From contig NZ_JARRCW010000001.1 in assembly GCF_031501865.1 (NCBI RefSeq), positions 1,494,501-1,558,500 on the forward strand: a stretch of 64,000 bases of DNA, read 5' to 3'. The stretch's first letter is position 1. Each line of letters starts with the position of its first letter. This DNA is from Pseudovibrio sp. M1P-2-3. GTDB taxonomy: Bacteria > Pseudomonadota > Alphaproteobacteria > Rhizobiales > Stappiaceae. The position numbers were made by a program, and so were the translations under genes. This document shows, piece after piece, positions 26,090 through 36,200 of the stretch. A model generated the notes under the pieces. That model had not been told where the DNA came from. It saw only the letters and a program-made list of their open reading frames with translations, and searched no databases.

Positions 26090-26806
26090 TTAATCTGCAA
26101 GGGAGATACGAACCCGTTTGTTCTGTTTCCCTTTGGATTCTATTTTATCAACGGATACCGTTCCGATTTCCGAAGTCGTGGATACATGGGTTCCACCACA
26201 CGGTTGCAAGTCTGTATCCTCGCCAACTTTTACAAGGCGGACAGCCCCAGCACCCATTGGAGGTTTCACGCTCATGGTCTTTACCAGATTGGGGTTAGCC
26301 GTTAGCTGCTCTTCGATAATCCAGCTCACAGTAATAGGCTCATCCCGACCGATTAAAGTTGCCAACTGATTTGTTATCTCTTCTTTCCCCACAGTAACAT
26401 CCGGTAGGCAGAAGTCCAGACGCCCCTTGCCTTCACCGATCTGACCACCGGTTACGGGATAGGGGAGAGCAACTGACAAAAGGTGCAAGGCACTGTGGAT
26501 TCTCATATGCTTATAGCGTTTGGCCCAGTCGATATGCAGCGTCACTTTGTCGCCTGCCTGCAGGTGGGTGCTGGCCAGTGAAACACTATGGACTATCTGG
26601 GAACGGTCTTTGCTGCGGGATGTGGCTGTAACTTCCAGTCGTTCCCCGTCACTGCGCTCAATAACCCCCGTATCTCCCGGCTGCCCCCCGCCTGTGGCGT
26701 AAAAAATGGTGCGGTCAAGAATAACGCCGTCGTCTTCTGTCAGGGAAAGGACAGTGGCTTCACAGGTGCGCAGGTAAGGCTCGTCCAGAAAAATTTCTTG
26801 GGTCAT
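26090..26806 (-). CDS. alaX: Alanyl-tRNA editing protein AlaX (freestanding editing domain)
   Basis: A 238-residue protein that hydrolyses Ser-tRNA(Ala) or Gly-tRNA(Ala). Zinc ligands: HSALH (HxxxH) near residue 107 and CGGTHV near residue 187, the latter supplying Cys and His. N-terminal GGGQPGDTG matches the beta-barrel domain of AlaRS, making this the longer AlaX type. No aminoacylation domain is present. Start ATG 26806 with GGAG upstream. Lies upstream of sseA in the same direction. Confidence 0.9.
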   Translation of the reverse strand: MTQEIFLDEPYLRTCEATVLSLTEDDGVILDRTIFYATGGGQPGDTGVIERSDGERLEVTATSRSKDRSQIVHSVSLASTHLQAGDKVTLHIDWAKRYKHMRIHSALHLLSVALPYPVTGGQIGEGKGRLDFCLPDVTVGKEEITNQLATLIGRDEPITVSWIIEEQLTANPNLVKTMSVKPPMGAGAVRLVKVGEDTDLQPCGGTHVSTTSEIGTVSVDKIESKGKQNKRVRISLAD

Positions 26807-26837
26807 GCAAACTCCAGTAAACTAAGAATATTACGGT

Positions 26838-28268
26838 TTAAAGAACAGGTGAGAAGAGCCTTGCTGCTTGAGCCAGAACGCGAAAGAGATATGGACGGTT
26901 ATAAAGCTCTAGAGAATCGGTCCGTCTGGCGTCATTGAAATCTCTTTCCAGCATGGATGCCGTTTCCTGAATTGTTTCTTTTCCCGTGAACCACAGGGTA
27001 ATTTCAAAGTTGATGTTGAACGAACGATTATCAAAATTAACTGTACCAATGCTTGCAAGTACATTGTCAACCAGAACAACCTTCTGATGTAAAAATCCCT
27101 CTAGGTAGCGGTAAACTTTAATTCCGTGGCTTGCCAGATCATCTGCGTGGGCATAGCTGGCGAGCCAGACCAGCCGGTGGTCGGCTTTGCGCGGCAGCAA
27201 AATCCGCACATCAACACCGCGCAGCGCAGCAGCATAAAGGGAGGTGAGAACCTCACGTCCCGGTACGAAGTAGGGGCTCACAATCCAGAGCCGTTCACGG
27301 GCACGGGAAATTGTTTCAACGAAGGCAATCGCACAATCTTCTAGTGGATCAGCCGGGCCGGTAGGCATCACAAGGATGGGTTCGCCCTCATGCGTATTGA
27401 TGTCTTTGGGCGGGTCCAGTTCCAATGGGTAGCCTGTTGCCCACTGCCAGTCTTCGGCAAAGGACAGGCTGGCGGCAAGTGCTGCGGGGCCGGTAACTTT
27501 GACATGCGTGTCCCGCCAGTGGCCAAAATGCTTGTCTTGTCCAAGGTACTCCACACCCACATTATGCCCGCCAACCCAGCAAGTGTCGTGGTCGATAACC
27601 ACAATTTTGCGGTGGTTACGGTAGTTGAGGCGCATGGGCCCCAGCATACGTAACAGGCGGTGACGCTTGTTAAAGCCGCTGATGAAAATTCCGGCGCTCT
27701 TTAATCGGGAGATATAAGCATTGGAAAGGGTACGTGAACCGATATCGTCATAAAGGAAAAAGATCTGCACATTGGCTTGTGCACGTTCAATAAGAGCATC
27801 GGCAATTTTCTCGCCAAGAGCGTCATCACGGACAATGAAAAACTGGAACAGGATCGTATCTTTAGCGCCGCGAATACCCTCAAGGATGGAGGCAAACGTC
27901 GCCTCTCCATCAATAAGTAGATGACTTTTATTACCTTTTAAAAAAGGAAGAGGGGCAATGCGAGTGTGAACAGGCCATTGCTCATTGGCCGCGTGGTCCA
28001 CCATTGCGCCGTGGCGGCTTTGAATATCATCTTCAAAATTTCCTCTTTCCCTTTGAATGGTTGCGTAACCACCAAAGTGCTTCCAGGCAAAGACGAAGTA
28101 CAAAGGAACCGTGGGAAAAGGGAGAAAGAAAAGCGAAATAAGCCATGCAATGCTACCCTGTGAAGTTCTGCTCCACATGACCTCACGGGCAGCGCACACG
28201 GCTGCCAACGTATAGAAGGCAATCGCAATATAGGGAAGAAGTGGAAGAAATTCTGACCAATAATCCAT
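26838..28268 (-). CDS. cls: Cardiolipin synthase (phospholipase D family)
   Basis: A 476-residue membrane enzyme that condenses phosphatidylglycerol. Two N-terminal helices (LPLLPYIAIAFYTLAAVCA; SIAWLISLFFLPFPTVPLYF) are followed by two PLD domains with HKD motifs: NYRNHRKIVVIDHDTCWVGG and FLHQKVVLVDNVLASIGTVN. The second has HQKVVLVD, which keeps the His and Lys. ATG 28268 has GGAGTTGAG upstream and is preferred over TTG 28277. Located 32 bases after alaX start on the same strand. Confidence 0.93.
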   Translation of the reverse strand: MDYWSEFLPLLPYIAIAFYTLAAVCAAREVMWSRTSQGSIAWLISLFFLPFPTVPLYFVFAWKHFGGYATIQRERGNFEDDIQSRHGAMVDHAANEQWPVHTRIAPLPFLKGNKSHLLIDGEATFASILEGIRGAKDTILFQFFIVRDDALGEKIADALIERAQANVQIFFLYDDIGSRTLSNAYISRLKSAGIFISGFNKRHRLLRMLGPMRLNYRNHRKIVVIDHDTCWVGGHNVGVEYLGQDKHFGHWRDTHVKVTGPAALAASLSFAEDWQWATGYPLELDPPKDINTHEGEPILVMPTGPADPLEDCAIAFVETISRARERLWIVSPYFVPGREVLTSLYAAALRGVDVRILLPRKADHRLVWLASYAHADDLASHGIKVYRYLEGFLHQKVVLVDNVLASIGTVNFDNRSFNINFEITLWFTGKETIQETASMLERDFNDARRTDSLELYNRPYLFRVLAQAARLFSPVL

Positions 28269-28345
28269 GTAGCTCAACTCCTAAGCTACATGGATACCAC
28301 AGTTCACGTATCTTGCCTTTAAGACTGTGGGCTTAATCCCACTGT

Positions 28346-29389
28346 TTACACATCCACGTTTTCAAAAGGTATGGAAACTGTTGGTTTCTTTTCCATCCAA
28401 GCGGGTACGGGAAGATCCTTGCTGCGCAAGAAGTCCGGGTTAAACATCTTTGACTGATAACGGGTGCCGTAATCACATAGAACGGTGACAATGGTTTTGC
28501 CCGGTCCCATTTCTTTTGCCATGCGGATGGCTCCGGCTATGTTGATGCCTGAAGATCCGCCAAGGCACAGGCCTTCGTTTTCTAAAAGATCAAAGACAAC
28601 TTCAAGGGCTTCACGGTCAGAGATCTGGAAAGGCATGTCAACGGGTGCATCCTTCAGGTTTTCCGTGATGCGGCCTTGGCCGATGCCTTCGGTAATGGAG
28701 GAGCCTTCTGCCTTTAGGGCACCGTTGACATAGTAATTGTAAAGAGCCGCTCCAAACGGGTCAGCCAGTCCGATTTTAATATCGCTGTTTTTCTCTTTCA
28801 GCCCCATGCCAACTCCTGCAAGGGTGCCCCCTGTTCCAACAGCGCAGATGAACCCATCTACTTTTCCGTCGGTTTGGGAAAAGATTTCCGGAGCCGTTGT
28901 TTGAATATGACCGTTTCTGTTGGCGGTGTTGTCAAACTGGTTGGCCCAGATAGCGCCATTGGGCTCGCTCTGGGCCAGTTGCTGCGCAATCCGGCCAGAA
29001 ATCTTTACGTAGTTGTTGGGGTTCTTGTAGGGAGCGGCAGGAACCTCAACCAGTTCCGCGCCCGCCAGCCGCAGCATGTCTTTCTTCTCCTGACTTTGTG
29101 TTTCAGGAATAACAATGACAGAGCGAAAGCCCAGTGAATTTCCAACCAAGGCTAGGCCGATGCCGGTGTTACCAGCGGTCCCCTCAACAATAACTCCGCC
29201 CGGTTTAAGGCGTCCCGACTTGACAGCGTCTTCGATGATAAACAGGGCTGCGCGGTCTTTTACAGATTGCCCGGGGTTCATGAACTCCGCTTTACCGTAG
29301 ATGTCACAACCGGTTAGCTCTGAGGCCTTGCGCAGCTTGATCAAAGGAGTGTTGCCGATTGTCTCGGTTAGGGAATTTCGAATATCCAT
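28346..29389 (-). CDS. cysK: Cysteine synthase A (O-acetylserine sulfhydrylase)
   Basis: A 347-residue PLP enzyme that makes cysteine from O-acetylserine and sulfide. IGNTPLIKL opens the protein; the PLP lysine lies in NPGQSVKDRAA; the phosphate loop is EGTAGNTGIG; the substrate loop is ANQFDNTANR; and GGSSGIN binds the pyridine ring. The frame stays open to 29521, but ATG 29389 with ACGAGGT upstream gives the normal N-terminus. It is slightly longer than E. coli CysK, with a C-terminal extension (SKDLPVPAWMEKK) typical of the alphaproteobacterial form. Confidence 0.93.
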   Translation of the reverse strand: MDIRNSLTETIGNTPLIKLRKASELTGCDIYGKAEFMNPGQSVKDRAALFIIEDAVKSGRLKPGGVIVEGTAGNTGIGLALVGNSLGFRSVIVIPETQSQEKKDMLRLAGAELVEVPAAPYKNPNNYVKISGRIAQQLAQSEPNGAIWANQFDNTANRNGHIQTTAPEIFSQTDGKVDGFICAVGTGGTLAGVGMGLKEKNSDIKIGLADPFGAALYNYYVNGALKAEGSSITEGIGQGRITENLKDAPVDMPFQISDREALEVVFDLLENEGLCLGGSSGINIAGAIRMAKEMGPGKTIVTVLCDYGTRYQSKMFNPDFLRSKDLPVPAWMEKKPTVSIPFENVDV

Positions 29390-29663
29390 CGGGACCTCGT
29401 GTAAAATGGTGGCAAACTGTTGGCGTTTCATTGAGTGAACGCGCTTTGTGCAAGTTCGGTTTAGATGTTGGCCTTGGAAAGTATAACGGGGTGCAGGCCC
29501 TCTCAAGGGACAGTCTCCCATAGACAGGAAAGTGGTAGTATAAAATTACAGATACCAAGGGAATATTAGTAAAATATACCAAGGGTTGATTGTTAGCGTA
29601 AACTTCAGCTTTAGCTTTAAAGGAACTGAAGGGAATCCCCAATGGGTTTTCCCTTAAAAGAAT

Positions 29664-30329
29664 TTAAAAATAGGAGGTAAGCCTGTTCCATAGCGCGTCA
29701 CCCGTTCGGCCAAGATTCAGGAGAAAAGACTCCTTGCCAGCCTCAGGTTGTTGTTTCACATCTATGAAATGGACTTGCGTGCCAGTGCTGGTGCTGGAAG
29801 CACTGCGGACACTTACGGATACTTTGGCGTCCGGTGTTACTCTGCTCTGGTCTTTGGTGCTGGCGAGTGTTGTGGCGGATGGGTTGGGAGAGGCGTACTC
29901 ATTGACAACAAGGGCCCGCCCATCTGGCAGCATATGCGTTTCATTGGGGTGGACTTCTGAATCGTAAATAACTTCGCCATATTCATCAATAAGTTCGACC
30001 CAAAGTGTCGTGCGTCCTTGGAGTGTCACTTCGCCCAGCCAAATGTTGAAAGGGCTGTCGAAAGGGTCGGCGTCAGGGTTGGACTTTGGCGGTGAGACAA
30101 CAACTTGATGATATGTCTGCGCAGAAACTGTTCCCTTTTCAGAAACGTGCGTTTCTGTGGTCTCGTCTTTCGAGATACCCGTCTGGGAGATGTTTTTGGT
30201 TACAGGGCTTTCTTTATCTCCAGCTCTTGCAATGACAGCGAGCCCAAGAAATAGAAAGAGGGCTAGGAACGTGCGTGTTAAGCGGCGAACCGCAAAAAGT
30301 TGGCTGTGATTTACTGCGCCCGGTAACAT
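29664..30329 (-). CDS. Exported protein of unknown function
   Basis: A 221-residue protein with a hydrophobic signal segment (LTRTFLALFLFLGLAVIARA). The middle (PFNIWLGEVTLQGRTTLWVE to RALVVNEYASP) looks like a compact beta domain; the flanks are Ser/Thr-rich and probably disordered. No catalytic motif and no recognised family. ATG 30329 is the only good start. It stands between cysK and the tRNA genes on the same strand. Confidence 0.55.
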   Translation of the reverse strand: MLPGAVNHSQLFAVRRLTRTFLALFLFLGLAVIARAGDKESPVTKNISQTGISKDETTETHVSEKGTVSAQTYHQVVVSPPKSNPDADPFDSPFNIWLGEVTLQGRTTLWVELIDEYGEVIYDSEVHPNETHMLPDGRALVVNEYASPNPSATTLASTKDQSRVTPDAKVSVSVRSASSTSTGTQVHFIDVKQQPEAGKESFLLNLGRTGDALWNRLTSYF

Positions 30330-30627
30330 TTCGATCTCACCCTTTATTATTTAAGAAGTTTGGTGGATGGTCCCAATTCGAAGCCAATGCGTTGGAATTC
30401 CCCTTATTTCCCTAAGGTAAATTAATGGGGGGGCTGTTCCATGTACTAGGAATTGTAGAGGTGAAACGTTTCAGCTGGGTGATGAAATGAAAGAGTTCAG
30501 CATTTCAGAACAAAATACGTAGAGTTTTGTTCCTGTTAGTTAATCTAGGCTGAATGCACATTGGATGACGGCGTGTTAAATTTTCCGTGATCAAGGCAAA
30601 AATATAACGGGGGGGGATTTGAAAACG

Positions 30628-30702
30628 TGGCTCCCCGGGCCGGATTCGAACCAGCGACCAAGCGATTAACAGTCGCTTGCTCTACCACTGAGCTACCGGG
30701 GA
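30628..30702 (-). tRNA. tRNA-Asn(GTT), copy 1
   Basis: A 75-base cloverleaf including an encoded CCA. Acceptor TCCCCGG/CCGGGGA, anticodon loop CTGTTAA with GTT, T-loop TTCGAAT. Identical over its full length to the two copies upstream. Confidence 0.97.
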
Positions 30703-30777
30703 ATACCTTATTCAGACACCCTATAAACCGATTATATAAATAAACCAAGCTTTGGGATCTGAATTATAATCGGAAAA

Positions 30778-30852
30778 TGGCTCCCCGGGCCGGATTCGAA
30801 CCAGCGACCAAGCGATTAACAGTCGCTTGCTCTACCACTGAGCTACCGGGGA
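30778..30852 (-). tRNA. tRNA-Asn(GTT), copy 2
   Basis: Identical to copy 1 across all 75 bases, with GTT anticodon and encoded CCA. The 75-base spacer to copy 1 is AT-rich and unrelated to the other spacer. Confidence 0.97.
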
Positions 30853-30924
30853 TCATCGAGCTTGCCTAGCAATTTACTAGGTAACCTACTTGCCACTTTC
30901 AGGCTTTATATCACAAACGAAGAA

Positions 30925-30999
30925 TGGCTCCCCGGGCCGGATTCGAACCAGCGACCAAGCGATTAACAGTCGCTTGCTCTACCACTGAGCTACCGGGGA
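30925..30999 (-). tRNA. tRNA-Asn(GTT), copy 3
   Basis: Third identical 75-base copy. The three genes form a leftward cluster; only the tRNA sequences, not the spacers, are conserved. Confidence 0.97.
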
Positions 31000-31289
31000 T
31001 CATTTCTTATCGAAACGAACCGTCGCCGTTTGTGTGAGCCAGCTTTTATAAAAGCCGATGGGGTTTGCCAAGCCTGTTTTTGATAAAATCTTGTGATTGT
31101 GGAAAGAAAATGCAGATTTGCTGTGGGTGAAATTATTATTTCGATTATTTTCAGGCTGAAATGAGCGGTTTTACGCAGCTTTTTGTCAGTGTGCCCCATG
31201 TCTATTCATTGGGATGATTGACACAAAGGCCCTTCACCCCCCTTTATGGAGCAAGTTCTTTCAGTTTTTTTGCTAGGGCAATTTATAAA

Positions 31290-31478
31290 TCAAGTTGTTT
31301 GTGAACGCCTTGGACAAAAATGAAACGGGAATGTGGTGATCGGTATAAAAGCCGGTAAAGCCACAGCTGCCCCCGCAACTGTAAGCGGAGTGAAGCAAAC
31401 ATATCCATGCCACTGGCGTCTATCGGAAGCTGGGAAGGCTGATTTGCTTTTAAAATCCGCGAGCCAGGAGACCGGCTG
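31290..31478 (+). ncRNA. Cobalamin (B12) riboswitch
   Basis: The conserved aptamer core is present: GGGAATGTGGTG, AAGCCACAGCTGCCCCCGC, AACTGTAAGCGG and the B12 box AGCCAGGAGACC at 31462-31473. It precedes the leader ORF and cobU by about 150 bases and should shut off the cob genes when adenosylcobalamin is bound. I see no simple terminator after it; the downstream segment can fold into CAGTCAGG/CCTGACTG (31510-31517 with 31562-31569) and the start-codon hairpin at 31599-31636, so control of translation is likely. Confidence 0.95.
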
Positions 31479-31529
31479 AGAGATAAACCTTCAATTGCTG
31501 TCGGGTGGACAGTCAGGGAGTTTGAATAA

Positions 31530-31637
31530 ATGAGATTTTTCGAAGGGCTGCCAAAGCCGGTCCTGACTGTTGCCAGCGTTTCCCATGCCAAGGTAGCGCA
31601 CCCGCGTTTCTTGCAGGGGCAAGGAAAACGCGGGTGA
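31530..31637 (+). CDS. 35-codon leader ORF overlapping the cobU start
   Basis: ATG 31530 has GGGAG nine bases upstream and opens a 35-residue frame (MRFFEGLPKPVL...) that ends TGA at 31635, overlapping the cobU GTG (31634) as GTGA. It runs through the whole hairpin that hides the cobU start. The product has no known family. The position between riboswitch and cobU, the ribosome binding site and the four-base overlap support translation; whether the peptide matters or only its translation cannot be told. Confidence 0.5.
   Translation: MRFFEGLPKPVLTVASVSHAKVAHPRFLQGQGKRG
31599..31636 (+). promoter_or_regulatory. Hairpin sequestering the cobU start codon
   Basis: Eleven perfect base pairs (CACCCGCGTTT at 31599-31609 with AAACGCGGGTG at 31626-31636). 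The 3' arm contains the cobU GTG, and the AAGGA ribosome binding site (31621-31625) sits at the edge of the loop. A ribosome translating the leader ORF would open it. Confidence 0.7.
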
Positions 31638-32188
31638 GCTTAACGACCAAAGCAAAATCCGTTCTTGTTTTAGGCGGCGCCCGTTCCGGCAAAAGTAGTT
31701 ATGCCGAGCAGCTGGTACTTTCGAGCGGCTTGTCTGCGTTTTATGTGGCAACCGGCCAAGCCTTTGATGAGGAAATGCGTACTCGAATTGAAGCGCACAA
31801 GAGCCAGCGGGCGGGGCAGGGGTGGATGACCCTTGAAGAGCCGCTGGGCTTGCCCTTATGCCTTGCCAAAAACGCAAAGGAGGGGCGCGTGCTGCTTGTG
31901 GACTGCCTGACCCTTTGGCTTTCCAACCTTATGCATAGCGAGCGCAACATTGATGAGGAGAGCGACAAGCTGATCCAAATCATAAGCAGCAGTGCTTGCC
32001 CCCTCATCTTTGTATCCAATGAGGTGGGGCTGAGCATTGTCCCAGAAAATGCGCTGGCACGCCGGTTTCGCGACGAAGCCGGCCGCCTCAATCAAAAAGT
32101 GGCGGAGGCTTGCGACACGGTTGTGTTTGTCGCGGCTGGCCAAGCCCTACAGCTTAAACCTAATAATTCTCCGGAGATCCGACTGTGA
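31634..32188 (+). CDS. cobU: Adenosylcobinamide kinase / adenosylcobinamide-phosphate guanylyltransferase (CobP/CobU)
   Basis: A 184-residue bifunctional enzyme of the nucleotide-loop assembly step of cobalamin synthesis. P-loop GGARSGKSSYAEQL near residue 15, YVATGQAFDEEM (the usual YIATA region), RIEAHKSQRAGQGW with the His that takes the GMP, and VSNEVGLSIVPE near the C-terminus. The only possible start before the P-loop is GTG 31634. It overlaps cobW by four bases (GTGA). First structural gene of the riboswitch-controlled operon. Confidence 0.94.
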   Translation: MSLTTKAKSVLVLGGARSGKSSYAEQLVLSSGLSAFYVATGQAFDEEMRTRIEAHKSQRAGQGWMTLEEPLGLPLCLAKNAKEGRVLLVDCLTLWLSNLMHSERNIDEESDKLIQIISSSACPLIFVSNEVGLSIVPENALARRFRDEAGRLNQKVAEACDTVVFVAAGQALQLKPNNSPEIRL

Positions 32189-33294
32189 CCCCTTCATTTT
32201 CTGCAGCACCTACCACCAAAATCCCGGCTGTTATCGTGACCGGATTTTTGGGGGCTGGTAAAACAACCCTTGTGCGCAACCTTCTGGAAAAAGCTGAAGG
32301 CAAGCGGATCGCGCTTATTGTGAACGAGTTTGGCGAGATGGGCTTTGATGGCTCTCTGGTGAACGGGTGCGCCGACCCCAAGTGTAGCGCCGAGGAAGTG
32401 GTAGAGCTGGCCAATGGCTGCATCTGCTGTACGGTTGCAGATGATTTCCTGCCCACAATGGAAATGCTGCTAGCACGTAACCCGCGCCCTGATGCCATTA
32501 TCATTGAAACTTCAGGCCTTGCCCTGCCGCAGCCGCTTGTGCGGGCGTTCAACTGGCCTACAGTGAAGCCGCTTGTGAGCGTGGATAGCGTTGTGACAGT
32601 GGTGGATACACCTGCTGTTGCGCTTGGCCGTGTGGCCAGTGATGAAGAGGCAGTTGCCGAACAAAGAAAAGCTGATGAGGCGCTGGACCATGAAAGCCCT
32701 GTTGAAGAGCTGTTCGAGGATCAGCTCACCTGCGCTGATCTTGTCGTGTTGAACAAAGCTGATTTGGTCTCCGATAAAGCGCTTGAAGAAGTGAAAAAGA
32801 GCCTTGGTGCCAGATTGCGCGATGCAGTGGAGATTGTTCCTGCACGACAGGGCGATCTGGCTCTGGAAGTTCTGCTGGGCCGCGATGCGGGCGCGGAAGA
32901 TGATATGCATGCACGCCTTTCGCACCATGAAGCCCACCATGCAGAGCATGACCACCACCATGATGATGACCACGATCATGATCACCACCATCATCACGAT
33001 CATAGCCATGATGACTTTGACAGCACTGTTGTGTCCACTGGCAGTTTCACAAACCTGAAAGACATTGAGGAAAGCGTTGCCAAGGCTATGGCGGTTTCCG
33101 GAGTTTTACGGATCAAGGGTGTTGTGCGCGTTGCAGGAAAGCCCGCGCCTGTGATGGTGCAGGCCGTTGGCCCGCGTGTGGAAGCGTGGTTCTCTGCGGG
33201 AAGTGAAATGCAGGACAAGCTGGTGGTTATCGGCCTTGCAAAGTTTGATCTGGAGGCAGTGAAAACGGCCTTGAAAGCAAGTGAGCCTGTATAA
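32185..33294 (+). CDS. cobW: CobW GTPase (cobalt chaperone of cobalamin synthesis)
   Basis: A 369-residue COG0523 GTPase thought to deliver cobalt to the CobNST chelatase. Walker A GFLGAGKTT near residue 18, metal motif CICC near 80 (GCICCTV), guanine specificity NKAD near 189, and a His/Asp-rich metal tract at about residues 247-275 with more than fifteen His. C-terminal CobW_C domain follows (VVSTGSFTNL...). GTG 32185 overlaps the cobU stop. cobN starts five bases after its stop. Confidence 0.95.
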   Translation: MTPSFSAAPTTKIPAVIVTGFLGAGKTTLVRNLLEKAEGKRIALIVNEFGEMGFDGSLVNGCADPKCSAEEVVELANGCICCTVADDFLPTMEMLLARNPRPDAIIIETSGLALPQPLVRAFNWPTVKPLVSVDSVVTVVDTPAVALGRVASDEEAVAEQRKADEALDHESPVEELFEDQLTCADLVVLNKADLVSDKALEEVKKSLGARLRDAVEIVPARQGDLALEVLLGRDAGAEDDMHARLSHHEAHHAEHDHHHDDDHDHDHHHHHDHSHDDFDSTVVSTGSFTNLKDIEESVAKAMAVSGVLRIKGVVRVAGKPAPVMVQAVGPRVEAWFSAGSEMQDKLVVIGLAKFDLEAVKTALKASEPV

Positions 33295-33299
33295 GACCA

Positions 33300-36200
33300 A
33301 TGCATATTCTGGCGGGGCAAACCCGACGTATTGATGAAGGGGATGAGGCTGTCGATCTGGCACAGTCTCCCGCTGATATTGTTGTTCTTTCCTCTGCGGA
33401 TACGGAACTTGCAGGATTTGCCCAAGCTTTTCAGCGTGGGGGGCATGCATTCAGCCTGCGCCTTGCAAGTCTGTTGGCGCTGTCCCATCCCTTTTCCGTA
33501 GATCTTTATACAGAGCAAACCCTTTTAAAGTCCAAAATGGTTATTGCCCGCCTATTGGGCGGAGCGGACTACTGGACTTATGGGGTAGAGCGCCTTGAGG
33601 AGCTGGCCCGTGGCTACGGGCTGCAAACCGTTTTTATTCCCGGAGATGACAAGTGGGATGAAACACTTGCCAAGCGCTCCAGTGTTCCGCTGGATGTGGC
33701 GCACCGTATCTGGCGATACTGCGTGGAAGGTGGACCGGACAATCTGCACGGCGCTTTACACTATGCAGCCCACAGCCTCAAACTTGTAAGTGATGAGCCC
33801 GAAGAGGCGCGGCCACTGCCAAAAGCGGGTCTGTATCTGGCCGGACACGCTGTGCCGAGCCTTGCCGACCTCAAGGGCCGTTGGGGCACTGATAAAAAAC
33901 CGGTTGCCGCTCTCGTCTTTTACCGCGCATTGCTGCAAGGCGGAGCGATGGCCCCTGTTGAGGCCTTGGTGAATGCCTTGCACAAACAGGGCGTGAACGC
34001 ACTGCCTATCTATGTCTCCAGTTTGAAGGATGCAGAGTGCGCGCAGGTTGTCACGAGTTTGTTCGAACAGGCAAATCCGGATGTGGTGGTGAATGCGACG
34101 GCCTTTGCCCTGTCGAAGGCTGGGCAGGAGCATAGCGGTACCATTTTGGATGCGCCGCAAAAGCCAGTTCTGCAAGTGATCTTTTCCTCTGCCTCGCAAG
34201 AGGGGTGGGCGGAGAGCAATCAAGGGCTTTCCACCAGAGATCTTGCCATGCATGTTGTTCTGCCGGAGTTGGACGGGCGCCTGTTATCAAGAGCCGTCTC
34301 TTTCAAGGAAGAAGGCGTTTATGACGAGGCCACCCAGTCCACGCCTGTACGGTTTGTTCCAAAAGCTGACCGTATGGAATTTGTGGCGCAGCTGACCGCT
34401 AATTGGGCGGCGCTTGGGGCAAATGCAGTGGTGGACAAAAAAGTTGTCATCGTGCTTGCCAACTACCCCAACAAAGATGGTCGCCTTGGCAATGGTGTGG
34501 GGCTGGACACACCAGCCTCTTGCATCAATGTACTTAGGGCGCTGGATAAAGAAGGCTATCATGTTGAGGGCGCACCTAAGACCTCCGGCGATCTTATGGA
34601 TCACCTGTTGGCGGGTCCCACCAATGCCTTGGGTGAGCGTAAGGACGGGGAGATCCTTTCTCTTTCGCACTACAATACATTCTTCGAAGAGCTTCCCGAA
34701 GCAGTTAAGCAGAAAATTTGTGAACGCTGGGGAGCGCCGGAAAATGATCCTCATGTAAAAGATGCAGGCTTCCAGCTTGCCATACATGGTTTTGGCAATG
34801 TAAGCGTTGGTATTCAGCCTGCCCGTGGCTATAACATCGACCCCAAAGAAACCTATCACGACCCTGATCTGGTGCCACCACACCACTATTTTGCGTGGTA
34901 TTTCTGGGTGCGCCATGTGATGAAGGCGCATGCGGTTATTCATCTTGGCAAACACGGTAATCTGGAGTGGCTACCCGGTAAGGCGCTGGCTTTGAGTGAG
35001 GAGTGTTTTCCCGAAGCGGCACTGGGGCCAATGCCCAACATCTATCCGTTTATTGTGAATGACCCCGGTGAAGGGGCACAGGCCAAGCGGCGTAATTCGG
35101 CGGTGATCGTGGATCACCTGACACCGCCGCTCTCACGTGCCGAAAGCCATGGTGCGGCGCTGGAGCTGGAAAACTTGCTGGACGAGTTTTATTTGGCCAG
35201 CGGCGTAGACCCGCGGCGCATGAAAGTTCTTATTAAAGAGATCTTGAATAGCGCGGCCCGCCACGGCCTTGATAAAGATATCGGCATTACCGTTGATATG
35301 GATGAGGAAACCCAGCTCGCCCGTCTGGATGCTCATTTATGTGACCTTAAGGAAATGCAAATCCGCGATGGTCTTCACATTTTAGGTGAAAGCCCGCGCG
35401 GGGCACTTCTTGATGACTTGAAGCAGGCTCTAGTTCGAATTTCAAGAGGTAAAAATGCAAATGATAACAGTATACTACGGGCGCTTGTTGAGGATTTGGA
35501 TTTAAAAGGGTTTGACCCTCTGGACTGTCCGTTCGAGCTGGACTGGACAGGGAGTAAGCCGGAGATTTTGGCCGGTGTTCTCTCCGACCCTTGGCGCTCA
35601 AACGGAGATACGGTTGAACGGCTTGAGCTGTTGGCTGCGGGCTGTATCAATGGGTCCATTTCACTGCCGCACGGGTTCACTGCAACCGCTGCCGTTTTGG
35701 AAGAGCTGGAGAGCAAAATTGGGCCTGCGGTTGAAGCTTCGGGAGAGGCGGAGATTTCTGCTGCCCTGACAGCGCTTGCGGGAGGATTTGTTCCTCCCGG
35801 ACCTTCAGGCGCGCCAACGCGTGGCAGGCCGGATGTGTTGCCAACGGGGCGCAATTTTTATTCCGTCGATGTGCGTTCAGTGCCAACGCCGACGGCGTGG
35901 GATATTGGCTCACGCAGTGCGGCGGCTCTGGTACTGCGTCATTTTCAAGAAGAGGGCGAGTGGCCCACCTCGCTGGTGCTGAGCTGCTGGGGAACCGCTA
36001 ATATGCGCACGGGCGGCGATGATATTGCCCAAGCCCTTGCCTTGATTGGCGCGGCGCCCGTTTGGGAAGCCGGTTCTGGCCGTGTCACCGGTTTTGACGT
36101 TATCCCACTTTCAAAGCTCGAGCGCCCGCGTGTGGATGTGACCCTGCGCATTTCAGGCTTTTTCCGCGATGCTTTCCCCCAGCTTGTGAGCCTGTTTGAC

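Noticed and set aside
30628-30999. tRNA-Asn cluster as the attachment site of the prophage
   Set aside because: The integrase edge is at 45.9 kb, 15 kb away, with normal host genes between; no tRNA fragment lies at the junction.
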